Assembly: GCA_904419295.1 (NCBI GenBank)
Contig: CAJFRA010000008.1
Location: 1 to 64,000, forward strand
Length of the DNA stretch: 64,000 nucleotides
Direction: 5' to 3'
From: Candidatus Pseudobutyricicoccus lothianensis
GTDB lineage: Bacteria > Bacillota > Clostridia > Oscillospirales > Butyricicoccaceae
Below, piece by piece: positions 26,146 to 33,392 of this stretch; the stretch's first letter is position 1, and the number at the start of each line of letters is the position of its first letter. A program made the position numbers and the translations under genes. Below the pieces are notes generated by a model that saw only the letters and a list, made by a program, of their open reading frames with translations, had not been told where the DNA came from and ran no database searches.

Positions 26146-26910
26146 TCAATCACAATGAAACTGCTCCTCCCGCCAGTGGGTAAAATGATAGGGGTTTTCT
26201 TCGGTTATGTAAGAACCGGAATACAAAAATGTGACGACGTCCATATCGTCGCACAAATCAAAAGGCCAGCTGTCCCACTTCTCTTCCTCTTCCACCTGTA
26301 TCTTGGGCAGGATCTCTTCCATCAGGAATCTGGACTCTTCCACCGCCAGATAGAGCAGCACCTCTTCGGCAACGGTGCGGATGGTGATGGGCTCTTCTTG
26401 TGCGACTCGCATCCGCAGGCGCAGCAGGACGGTCTGCAAATAATATAAAAAATCGTAGTCGTACTCCATGAGGAATTGCTGCGGCAGGCCCATATCCAGC
26501 CAAGAGATCTCCAACTCCCCGATATGGCTCCCCTTGGGCATGGCGGAGAGGGCCTCCAGGTCTTGCCGGATGTAATCCAGCAGGATGTCGCTGCCGATCA
26601 CGAAGGAGACAGCGGCGGCATCCCCCCATGTGTCCGCCAACGTCTGCGACCACGCCGGGCTGCTCTTGTATTGGCCGATGTCAAAGCCGGTCTGCCCTTC
26701 TTCGCCAGGGAGACGCTTCCAATGCAGTGTTTGGCAAATATACGCCACTTTGTCCTGCCGGATGGAGCAGCCCGTTTCGTACCGGCTCCACGTCTTGGCG
26801 CCGACTCCTGCTTTGGCCGCCGCTTCCTCAATGGTGAATCCCAATTCATTGCGCCTCAGCCGGATCTTTTTGCCCAGTTCCGCGCTGCCTTGCACACTTC
26901 TCGCACTCAT
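26146..26910 (-). CDS. XRE-family transcriptional regulator with large C-terminal domain
   Basis: The 254-residue protein has an N-terminal helix-turn-helix of the Cro/CI type (residues about 9-65: 'LGKKIRLRRNELGFTIEEAAA', 'VGAKTWSRYETG'). A roughly 180-residue acidic C-terminal region of unknown function follows. The start is ATG 26910 with AGGAGG 6 bases upstream. The ATG at 26925 overlaps that site. A consensus promoter with repeated TGACAT elements precedes it, suggesting autoregulation. It is divergent from the SLH/M14 peptidase gene and could control it, which is inference. Confidence 0.82.
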   Translation of the reverse strand: MSARSVQGSAELGKKIRLRRNELGFTIEEAAAKAGVGAKTWSRYETGCSIRQDKVAYICQTLHWKRLPGEEGQTGFDIGQYKSSPAWSQTLADTWGDAAAVSFVIGSDILLDYIRQDLEALSAMPKGSHIGELEISWLDMGLPQQFLMEYDYDFLYYLQTVLLRLRMRVAQEEPITIRTVAEEVLLYLAVEESRFLMEEILPKIQVEEEEKWDSWPFDLCDDMDVVTFLYSGSYITEENPYHFTHWREEQFHCD

Positions 26911-26936
26911 CGGAAACCTCCTCATTCATTTTATTC

Positions 26937-26984
26937 TGACATGTCACTATAATGTCATTATATCATTTTATAACTTGTTGTCAA
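26937..26984 (-). promoter_or_regulatory. XRE gene promoter with probable operator
   Basis: On the minus strand TTGACA (26984-26979), a 16-nt spacer and TATAAT (26962-26957) are perfect consensus boxes. Just downstream lie TGACATTATAG and the palindrome TGACATGTCA (26946-26937), well placed as an autoregulatory operator. Confidence 0.75.
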
Positions 26985-27153
26985 CCATACCTCACCCGGG
27001 GTGACTAACCAAGCCTTTCTCTCCGTACACAAATTCGATCCTAAAACGGTACTTTTGATGCAGCTTTTTCCCTCTTTTTTGTCGTCCTCTTCTGTTTTTC
27101 TACACAAAAGCAGAAAATTCTCACAGGAGGGCTGCCCCATTTCACAGATTTTG

Positions 27154-27162
27154 TGTTATACT
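27154..27162 (+). promoter_or_regulatory. Extended -10 promoter of SLH/M14 peptidase gene
   Basis: TGTTATACT (27154-27162) is an extended -10 element 34 bp ahead of the GTG start. No good -35 box is visible. Confidence 0.55.
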
Positions 27163-27195
27163 GGTCAGTGGAATTTTCTTGAGAGGTGTTGCATC

Positions 27196-28734
27196 GTGAG
27201 AAAACCATTGTGGCGCCCGGTGCTGGCAGTGGGGGCTGCCTGCGCCCTGGTCCTATCGTTCCAAAGCGCTGCTGCTGCCTACGTCGATGTGCCTTCCGGC
27301 AGCTGGTATGAGACATACATATCGGCCTGTACCCAGATGGGGCTGATGAACGGCATGTTGAACAACTGTTTTTACCCGGAAAACCCGCTGACCATCGCCG
27401 AGGGGATCGCAGTGGCAGTGCGGGCTTACGAATCCATCCACCCGGAAGCAGTGCAGCCGGCTCTGCCGGCAGAAACGGATCCTTCTGCCGAAGGCGCCCC
27501 GGAAATGGAAGGGACGGCCGAAACAGGAGCGGAGACGCCGCCCGGTGACGCCGAAAGCCCGACGGAGGATGCGGAAAATGCTCCGCAGGCGGTGCCCGAC
27601 AGCGGGGACCAGGCAGATGGCGAGGTGCCCTGGTACCAAGAATCCCTGGTACTGGCCGACCAATACGGCATTTATCACCCGGGCGAATTCACCGCCGGGC
27701 TGGAAACGGCCATCCACCGCAACCAGATGGCCTACTTGTTTGCCAATGCCCTGGGGGATGACTACGCTGTTTTGAACCAGGTGTCTGCCTTGCCCGATGT
27801 GGAGACCTCGGATCTATACAGCCAGCAGATCTTCACCCTCTATCGGGCCGGGATCCTCAGCGGCCGGGATGCCTATGGCACCTTCGCGCCGGAAGAGCCT
27901 GTCACCCGCAGCGAAGCGGCTGCATTGCTGACACGGTTGGTGCAGCCCGCAGCCCGCCTCACGTTTACTTTGCAGGAAGAGCCGGACGATCTGGAGACCA
28001 TCTTGTTTGGCCACAGCGGCGAAGGGCGCGACCTGGTGGCCTATCGGGTGGGCAGCGGCCCCAACGTGATGATCCTGGATTTTGCCCTGCACGGTTACGA
28101 AGACCACTGGGCTGCCGACGGCGCTGAACTGACCTATGTGGCCCAGTGCCTCCAGCAAACCTTGGAGCCCCAGGCAAACCGGGTGACCGATTTGGGCTGG
28201 ACCGTTTACCTCATCCCCTGTGCCAACCCAGATGGCGTCGCTTCCGGCTGGACCGCCTATGGGCCGGGACGCTGTACCACCACGATGTTGGACAGCGCAG
28301 GCAACCTGGTGTATGGCCAGGGCATCGACCTGAACCGATGCTTTGAAACAGGATTCCACTCCCGCGACGCCCAGCGGAATCACACCGGCTCCCAGCCGCT
28401 GCAAGCCGTGGAAGCCCTGGCCCTCAAACAATTTGTGCTGGAACACCAGGGCAGCGCCAAAAACATTCACATCGACACCCACGGCTGGACCCAGCAGATC
28501 ATCGCCGGAGATCCTTCCGGTCCCCTGGCCCAAACGCTGCACCAGTATTTTCCCCGCAACGCCGTGGAGCAGCTGGGCGGCCAGGGCTATTTCACCGCCT
28601 ATACCCGCAGCTTGGGGTTCGATTCCTGCCTGTTTGAATTCCCGCAGGATGTGTATTTCTACCAAGACCTGTACAACAGCGGGTACATCGAAAAATACAT
28701 CGACGCCATTTGGGCCCTTTTGGAAACCTATTGA
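27196..28734 (+). CDS. Secreted SLH-domain M14 zinc carboxypeptidase
   Basis: The 512-residue exported protein has a signal peptide (residues 1-26, 'LAVGAACALVLSFQSAAAA') and S-layer homology-type repeats (about 27-75, 140-190 and 195-245). They are interrupted by an acidic Pro/Glu/Ala linker (80-135). The C-terminal M14 carboxypeptidase domain has zinc ligands HxxE in 'LHGYEDHW' and His in 'IDTHGWTQQ'. Substrate residues lie in 'NPDG' and 'DLNR', and the general base Glu is in 'CLFEFPQDV'. It probably trims peptide or cell-wall stem-peptide ends at the surface. The start is GTG 27196, with AGAGGTG upstream. In-frame codons from 27001 lie before the promoter. It is divergent from the XRE regulator. 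Confidence 0.88.
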   Translation: MRKPLWRPVLAVGAACALVLSFQSAAAAYVDVPSGSWYETYISACTQMGLMNGMLNNCFYPENPLTIAEGIAVAVRAYESIHPEAVQPALPAETDPSAEGAPEMEGTAETGAETPPGDAESPTEDAENAPQAVPDSGDQADGEVPWYQESLVLADQYGIYHPGEFTAGLETAIHRNQMAYLFANALGDDYAVLNQVSALPDVETSDLYSQQIFTLYRAGILSGRDAYGTFAPEEPVTRSEAAALLTRLVQPAARLTFTLQEEPDDLETILFGHSGEGRDLVAYRVGSGPNVMILDFALHGYEDHWAADGAELTYVAQCLQQTLEPQANRVTDLGWTVYLIPCANPDGVASGWTAYGPGRCTTTMLDSAGNLVYGQGIDLNRCFETGFHSRDAQRNHTGSQPLQAVEALALKQFVLEHQGSAKNIHIDTHGWTQQIIAGDPSGPLAQTLHQYFPRNAVEQLGGQGYFTAYTRSLGFDSCLFEFPQDVYFYQDLYNSGYIEKYIDAIWALLETY

Positions 28735-28754
28735 ACCGGAGGGTCGGCCCACAG

Positions 28755-28772
28755 AAAAAAGGCAGAGCCGCG
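28755..28772 (+). repeat. Left half of split terminator with 10-bp direct repeat
   Basis: AAAAAAGG followed by CAGAGCCGCG (28763-28772). The 10-mer recurs at 32751-32760. Joining this left flank to the sequence after the right copy recreates a 28-nt perfect palindrome with A and T tails, i.e. an ancestral bidirectional terminator. It marks the left junction of the restriction-modification island. Confidence 0.8.
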
Positions 28773-28808
28773 TCCAATGTTAGTAGGTTAACGTTTGACT
28801 ACAAAAAT

Positions 28809-28868
28809 AAAGAGTCCTCCCCTATCCCAAAGTTCGGTTCATGGGATAGGGGAGGACTCTTTTTATGC
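28809..28868. terminator. Long-stem bidirectional terminator at left end of island
   Basis: A 21-bp perfect stem (28809-28829 with 28842-28862, 12-nt loop) is flanked by AAAAATAA on the left and TTTTTATG on the right. It terminates both the plus-strand peptidase transcript and the minus-strand island operon. Confidence 0.88.
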
Positions 28869-29762
28869 ACCGTAAAATATTGCAATTGGATGGACAACGA
28901 ACAAGTCCATCTCTTTTGTTGGTAAAATCGAAATTAAGGCTTGATTTACCATGAACTGCAATTGAGCAAAAATATTTTCAGAATTTAGAGTGCTGGTTTC
29001 TCTAATCACATTGGTAATATAACCCACACAGGTAACATATCCACCATGCTTAAACCCCATAGTTTGCGGATTATCTCGAAAATACTTGTCCTCCAGAGGA
29101 ATTAGATAACCATCAGAAGAAACTAGCATACGCTTATATGGCACAATCTGACGCATTGCTTTTACAACATCCGAAATATTCTCATACTTCCTGTTGTTTT
29201 CTTCAATAAGCCCTTTCACTCTGTTTTTGAGTTCATTTCCGTTTTTCCGCAGTTGCTCGCGATTGAAGTTCTCGGAAATTTCCTTCGCTGCTTGCACTTC
29301 AATTTTTTCCTTTTCAGTTTTTTTCATAAAGTTCAAAAAGCTATTTTTATCTGAGAAAAGATTTTCGATATACTCCAAGTCAACGAAATCAAAGGATTGC
29401 GTCAATTCAACAAAGGAGCCCAAATCCGCATTGGCAGGGTCAGTATCGCACTCTGCCTTGATTTGTTCATAAGCAATATCAAACGCCGCATCATGCAAGA
29501 TCTTAGTGGCGATTTCTTTTAGAACCGTTTGGGAATGGCTATTAAGCTCTAATCCTCCCGTTCCATTAAGCTCCGCTTGTGCTTGTACAAATTTCCAAAT
29601 ACCGCCACTCACAGAACCATCCAGTGAAATGTTTCCTGTCTTTGTATTCCCCTTACCTGCGGTATCTTCATGTTCGCTTTCTGTTTCCAGAACAAGCCCT
29701 TTTTCTTTCTGGGCGATTATGGAGTTCACAATATCGGTATCTAGGTAGATAAATTGCTTCAT
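28863..29762 (-). CDS. Companion protein of type IIL enzyme, unknown function
   Basis: The 299-residue protein begins 'MKQFIYLDTDIVNSIIAQ', a start resembling a small uncharacterised family (DUF6414-like, label from memory). After a Gly/Thr-rich stretch (residues 25-75) comes an acidic, helical middle. A strongly charged probable coiled coil (about 150-200) and a strand-rich end ('SSDGYLIPLED', 'GGYVTCVGYITNVIRE') follow. No nuclease, ATPase or methylase motif is visible. The gene starts 3 bp after the stop of the restriction-modification gene and is clearly co-transcribed. It is markedly AT-rich relative to the chromosome, consistent with horizontal transfer. It could be a control, anti-restriction or accessory defence factor. 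Context gives no more. Confidence 0.8.
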   Translation of the reverse strand: MKQFIYLDTDIVNSIIAQKEKGLVLETESEHEDTAGKGNTKTGNISLDGSVSGGIWKFVQAQAELNGTGGLELNSHSQTVLKEIATKILHDAAFDIAYEQIKAECDTDPANADLGSFVELTQSFDFVDLEYIENLFSDKNSFLNFMKKTEKEKIEVQAAKEISENFNREQLRKNGNELKNRVKGLIEENNRKYENISDVVKAMRQIVPYKRMLVSSDGYLIPLEDKYFRDNPQTMGFKHGGYVTCVGYITNVIRETSTLNSENIFAQLQFMVNQALISILPTKEMDLFVVHPIAIFYGA

Positions 29763-29765
29763 CTA

Positions 29766-32525
29766 TTACTCCTTTTCTGTTAAACTCTGATACATCCGCA
29801 TTAGCTCCGCTACGCAGGATGGCTCCGTCGTGGTCTTGATATCAAAGCCATAAGCCCGCATGACCGCCTTGTCATTCTGCTGGTGTGCTTTGCGCAGTTC
29901 CACGGGCATGGTGGCCTCGTCGTACAGATCGGCCAAACTGCAATCCGGGTACAAGGCGCGGGCATCCAGAATGGCCTGGGCGGTCTGTTCGATTTTCGCT
30001 TTCTGCCCGTCGGTGGGCGTGGGCCAGGGGAAGTTATTGTACACAATGTCTTTCGAGTAACGATAGTCGCTTTTTAATCTCCCACAGACCGTCCGCATCC
30101 AGGCCATGTGGACGTTGGAGGTCAACACGCCCAAATGATAGAGCGTAGTATTGGGGACAATAAAGACAAGATCGCTACTTAAGATATTTCGATCTAAGAA
30201 CCCCATTGGTATATAGCGTCTATGTTCAGAAGAAACTTTTGGAATCACAATATAATTATCTTCGGGTATATTTATGGTCGCAAATGATAGAGGGAAATCT
30301 GCTAGTTTTTTTGTACTCGCCCTTGCACTCGCCAATCGAAAATTTCGCACAGCATTTACTCGTTTCACACATTCTGGCATAACCCTCAACTCATTTGGAG
30401 GACACTCTTTTAGATACAGGCAGTATCGAAAATACCGGTTTATAAACTCATGTGAACCAATCCATGGCCTAAACCACTTTTCGGCCTCGGGCTCTTTCGC
30501 ACAAAACTCCGTCTTTTCTTCTTCCGTAAACAGATAATTCCCTCCATCGAGAGGCATGTTTCCGATTCCGATTTCAGGCACCTTGCAGAGTGGTTTACTT
30601 CGGCTTTCTACAAATATATTCTCGGCATCCAATAAATACCCATTGATATTATGAACAATCTGACTGCGGTCACTGGTATACAGTACTTTGGGCGCAGAAT
30701 TTGGAGCAATACTAAATCCAATGATCACACAATGAACATGTGCCTTGATCTTGGCCTCACTGTCCCACCGAAATGTCCGATGGGCAAAGTCGATATGTAC
30801 ACCGCCCTCAAAGAGCGGTTTCCATAAATTTGCAACGCTTCCTCCTTGCGACACAGAGTTTGTGGAGACCAAGGCGCTGCGGATCGCCGTACCTGCCATA
30901 AGATCTGCAGCTTTTTTGTACCAACAACAAACATAATCCAGGTTGCCTGCGTTCTTCCAACCATCAAAAATCAAATTGACATCATCTTTTTGGATGCTGT
31001 CCATTAGCCTGGCGCCCACAAACGGCGGATTCCCCATGATGTAATTCAGCTTGTACTTGGGCACCACACTTTCCCAATCCATCCGCAGGGCATTGCCTTC
31101 CACAATGTTGGCATAGGATTTCAGAGGCAGGAAGTCTAGGGACATGTGCATGATGTCCTCGGTCTCCTTCATCATCTGGCTTTCCGCGATCCACATGGCC
31201 GTCTTGGCCACGGTCACGGCAAAGTCGTTGATCTCGATGCCGTAGAACTGGCCAATGGAGACTTGGATGGGGTTTGTCACGTCGCCCAGCATAATCTGGT
31301 CGGAGAGGGCACGAAGGGCCTCATTTTCCAGTTTGCGCAGGGAGATGTACGTCTCGGTCAGGAAGTTGCCGGAACCACAGGCGGGGTCCAGAAACTTCAA
31401 TCCCGCCAGCTTATGCTGAAAATCTTTCAAGCGGCGTTTCCGAGTGGTCTCTACGGTAATCTCCTGAATCTCTGCCAGTTCCGCTTTTAGGTCATCCAGG
31501 AACAGAGGATCAATGACCTTGTGGATGTTCTCAATGCTGGTATAGTGCATCCCGCCGGAGCGCCGGGTCTCCGGGTTCAGGGTGCTCTCAAACACGGCAC
31601 CGAAGATGGTGGGGCTGATGGCGGACCAGTTGAAGTCCTCACTGGCCTTATGGAGAATCAAATCTACGATCTTCTCCTCCAATCGTGGAATGACCACGCT
31701 TTCATCGGCAAAGAGGCCGCCGTTCACATAGGGGAACGCAGCAAGGTCATCATCCATGTATGGGTCGCGATCCTCCGGTTTGGTATCCAGCACTTTGAAC
31801 AGGTCGATCAAGGCGCGGCGCGCCTCGCCAGCGTGACTTTGCAGATAGTTGTGGAACATCCCTCGGCCACCAAAAATCCCGGCATCCTCCGCATACAAAC
31901 AAAACACCAAACGGACACAGAGGGCGTTGAGGCTTTTCAGCGTTTCTGCGCTCTCTGGATCCTTATACTGCTTGAGCAACTCGTCGTACAAAACACCTAC
32001 GATCTCGCCGGCCTTTAAAGAGACCTCCATCTCCTTCTTGATATTGCTATCGCCGGTATCCACCAAAAATTGCAGACGGGGATACTCTTTTTCCAGATCG
32101 GCCAGACGCACGATCTCCGGCTCATCATTGGGGCGGTTCATATCGTGGATATGGAACTCCTGGAAGTTGCACACTACGATCCAGCGGGGATTTTGATTGT
32201 GGGGCAGGTATCCGGCATACCGGCGGGCTTGTCCATAGGGCGTCAGGATGGAGCCGTCCGACTGTCTAGCGCCTCGCTTTAAATTTACATCGGCGCTTTT
32301 CTGTTCGATCAAAACCCGGGTCTCGGGGATGAATCCGTCAATAAAACTGGTGTGATCCAGTTTGACAGGCACTTCAAATAAGATAGCCTTCTCCGGCTCG
32401 TCCACGCCATAGATGTTCCGCAGGAGGTCGATCCAGAACCGCTGAGTCTCCTGCTTCTCGTCACCGCGGCCTGTCCAATATTTTGTAAACGCTTTTGCCG
32501 CTGTCCGCTGCTGCACGTCTGTCAT
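29766..32525 (-). CDS. MmeI-like type IIL restriction-modification enzyme
   Basis: The 919-residue single-chain enzyme combines DNA methylation and cleavage. The N-terminal nuclease motif is Asp63-x10-Glu74-x-Lys76 ('DGFIPETRVLIEQK'). A helical linker follows (about 190-340). The adenine methyltransferase has the SAM motif 'FLDPACGSGNF' (378-388) and 'NPPF' (499-502). A target-recognition region (about 600-800) and a C-terminal helical domain complete it. Architecture and length match MmeI. The start is ATG 32525 with AGGAGGAAC upstream. The segment from about 30140 to 30980 (residues 515-795) is much more AT-rich than both ends. One 60-base row there has 20 G+C, against 36 in rows at 29941 and 31801. 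This suggests exchange of the recognition module. No separate methylase or nuclease gene is needed. Confidence 0.9.
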   Translation of the reverse strand: MTDVQQRTAAKAFTKYWTGRGDEKQETQRFWIDLLRNIYGVDEPEKAILFEVPVKLDHTSFIDGFIPETRVLIEQKSADVNLKRGARQSDGSILTPYGQARRYAGYLPHNQNPRWIVVCNFQEFHIHDMNRPNDEPEIVRLADLEKEYPRLQFLVDTGDSNIKKEMEVSLKAGEIVGVLYDELLKQYKDPESAETLKSLNALCVRLVFCLYAEDAGIFGGRGMFHNYLQSHAGEARRALIDLFKVLDTKPEDRDPYMDDDLAAFPYVNGGLFADESVVIPRLEEKIVDLILHKASEDFNWSAISPTIFGAVFESTLNPETRRSGGMHYTSIENIHKVIDPLFLDDLKAELAEIQEITVETTRKRRLKDFQHKLAGLKFLDPACGSGNFLTETYISLRKLENEALRALSDQIMLGDVTNPIQVSIGQFYGIEINDFAVTVAKTAMWIAESQMMKETEDIMHMSLDFLPLKSYANIVEGNALRMDWESVVPKYKLNYIMGNPPFVGARLMDSIQKDDVNLIFDGWKNAGNLDYVCCWYKKAADLMAGTAIRSALVSTNSVSQGGSVANLWKPLFEGGVHIDFAHRTFRWDSEAKIKAHVHCVIIGFSIAPNSAPKVLYTSDRSQIVHNINGYLLDAENIFVESRSKPLCKVPEIGIGNMPLDGGNYLFTEEEKTEFCAKEPEAEKWFRPWIGSHEFINRYFRYCLYLKECPPNELRVMPECVKRVNAVRNFRLASARASTKKLADFPLSFATINIPEDNYIVIPKVSSEHRRYIPMGFLDRNILSSDLVFIVPNTTLYHLGVLTSNVHMAWMRTVCGRLKSDYRYSKDIVYNNFPWPTPTDGQKAKIEQTAQAILDARALYPDCSLADLYDEATMPVELRKAHQQNDKAVMRAYGFDIKTTTEPSCVAELMRMYQSLTEKE

Positions 32526-32700
32526 AGCAGTTGTTCCTCCTGGAGATAATTTACTAATTTTATTAAGCATAGCATAGACTAGTTGACTTTTCCAGACCAG
32601 AGATCGAGATTACTGGATTTCCCACCAAATATCTATATTTTTGCAACCTTGTTGTCTATGAATGGAGTATAAATTTCGCGACTTCACAAGTTTTCCAAAA

Positions 32701-32738
32701 GAATTAAGGGTGAAAAGATGACTTTCCACCCTTAATTC
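32701..32738. terminator. Hairpin at right end of island, probable replacement terminator
   Basis: A 12-bp perfect stem, GAATTAAGGGTG / CACCCTTAATTC, encloses a loop that can pair further (AAAAG with CTTTC). On the minus strand it is followed by TTTTGG. It lies inside the island, where it would catch V-ATPase transcripts whose own terminator was split. Confidence 0.55.
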
Positions 32739-32750
32739 TTCTAATAACAT

Positions 32751-32776
32751 CAGAGCCGCGGCTCTGCCTTTTCTTT
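32751..32776 (-). repeat. Right half of split terminator and second direct repeat copy
   Basis: CAGAGCCGCG (32751-32760) is followed by GCTCTGCCTTTTCTTTT. Within the repeat and beyond, CAGAGCCGCGGCTCTG (32751-32766) is still a perfect palindrome. On the minus strand, however, it is now followed by ATGTTATTAG instead of a T-run, so it has lost its function as the V-ATPase terminator. Confidence 0.75.
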
Positions 32777-32783
32777 TGCCTTA

Positions 32784-33392
32784 TTATCCTTGTTTGCGCG
32801 CCTTGATGACTTTCAAGCGGCTGAACTCTTCCCTTTCCCGCTCTTCCAACACGCCGGTGATAAAGGCGATGGTGGCGGTATACTGGGGAATGATGATATT
32901 TTGCAGGGCGTTTGCCCGCTTCTGGGCCTTTTTGATGGCGTTGGCCAGCCGGTATACGCTGGTCTCCACCTCGGCCAATGTGGCGCACAGCCGCTTGACC
33001 CGGTAGAACTCATAGAGCGTCCGGTCCAGCGAAGAATCGGTGCCCACAAAGCCATAGCTCAAACGGGCCTCAAAATCCGAAGCCGTGACGATGGGGATCT
33101 CCACCCCCATCACCGAGCGGTAGCCCAGCGAAAGGGTGTCATCCACCGGCGCGGCCAGGGCAATGTCCTGGCAAGTGCCCAACTTAATGTTGGCCTCCTG
33201 CAAGGCGGAATAGGCCCGGGTAAAGGTGGAATCGATCTCGGCCTGGAGCTCTTTGGCCTTGTCGATCAGCTGCATCATCTCACGGATCAGGATGTTGCGC
33301 TTGCGGTCCATCAGTTCATAGCCCATTTTGGCCAGGCCCAGCGACCGTTTGATGCGCGCAAGGTTGCCCTTGGTGGGCGCGATGGCTGCCAT
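32784..33392 (-). CDS. atpD: V-type ATPase subunit D
   Basis: The 202-residue helical protein opens 'APTKGNLARIKRSLGLAKMGYELMDRKRNIL', diagnostic for the V/A-ATPase D subunit. D forms the rotating central shaft inside the A3B3 head. It is the last gene of the operon, and its ATG shares one base with the stop codon of subunit B. The original terminator downstream has been split by the restriction-modification island. Confidence 0.95.
   Translation of the reverse strand: MAAIAPTKGNLARIKRSLGLAKMGYELMDRKRNILIREMMQLIDKAKELQAEIDSTFTRAYSALQEANIKLGTCQDIALAAPVDDTLSLGYRSVMGVEIPIVTASDFEARLSYGFVGTDSSLDRTLYEFYRVKRLCATLAEVETSVYRLANAIKKAQKRANALQNIIIPQYTATIAFITGVLEEREREEFSRLKVIKARKQG

Larger units (their letters stand above)
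28773..32750. mobile_element. Restriction-modification genomic island
   Basis: A 3978-bp insertion is bounded by 10-bp direct repeats (CAGAGCCGCG at 28763-28772 and 32751-32760). It holds a type IIL restriction-modification gene, a companion gene of unknown function, and hairpins near both ends. Base composition is clearly more AT-rich than the flanks, especially the companion gene and the centre of the large gene. No transposase or integrase is present. Imperfect inverted ends (ATGTTAGTAGG inward from the left, ATGTTATTAGA inward from the right, 9 of 11 matching) are seen. Confidence 0.75.

Noticed and set aside
27001..27195. 65-codon upstream extension of the SLH/M14 peptidase
   Set aside because: It contains the extended -10 promoter and would displace the signal peptide from the N-terminus.
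28809..28868. Long perfect hairpin considered as a small regulatory RNA or IS end
   Set aside because: A- and T-tracts on both sides and its place between converging genes make a bidirectional terminator the simpler reading.
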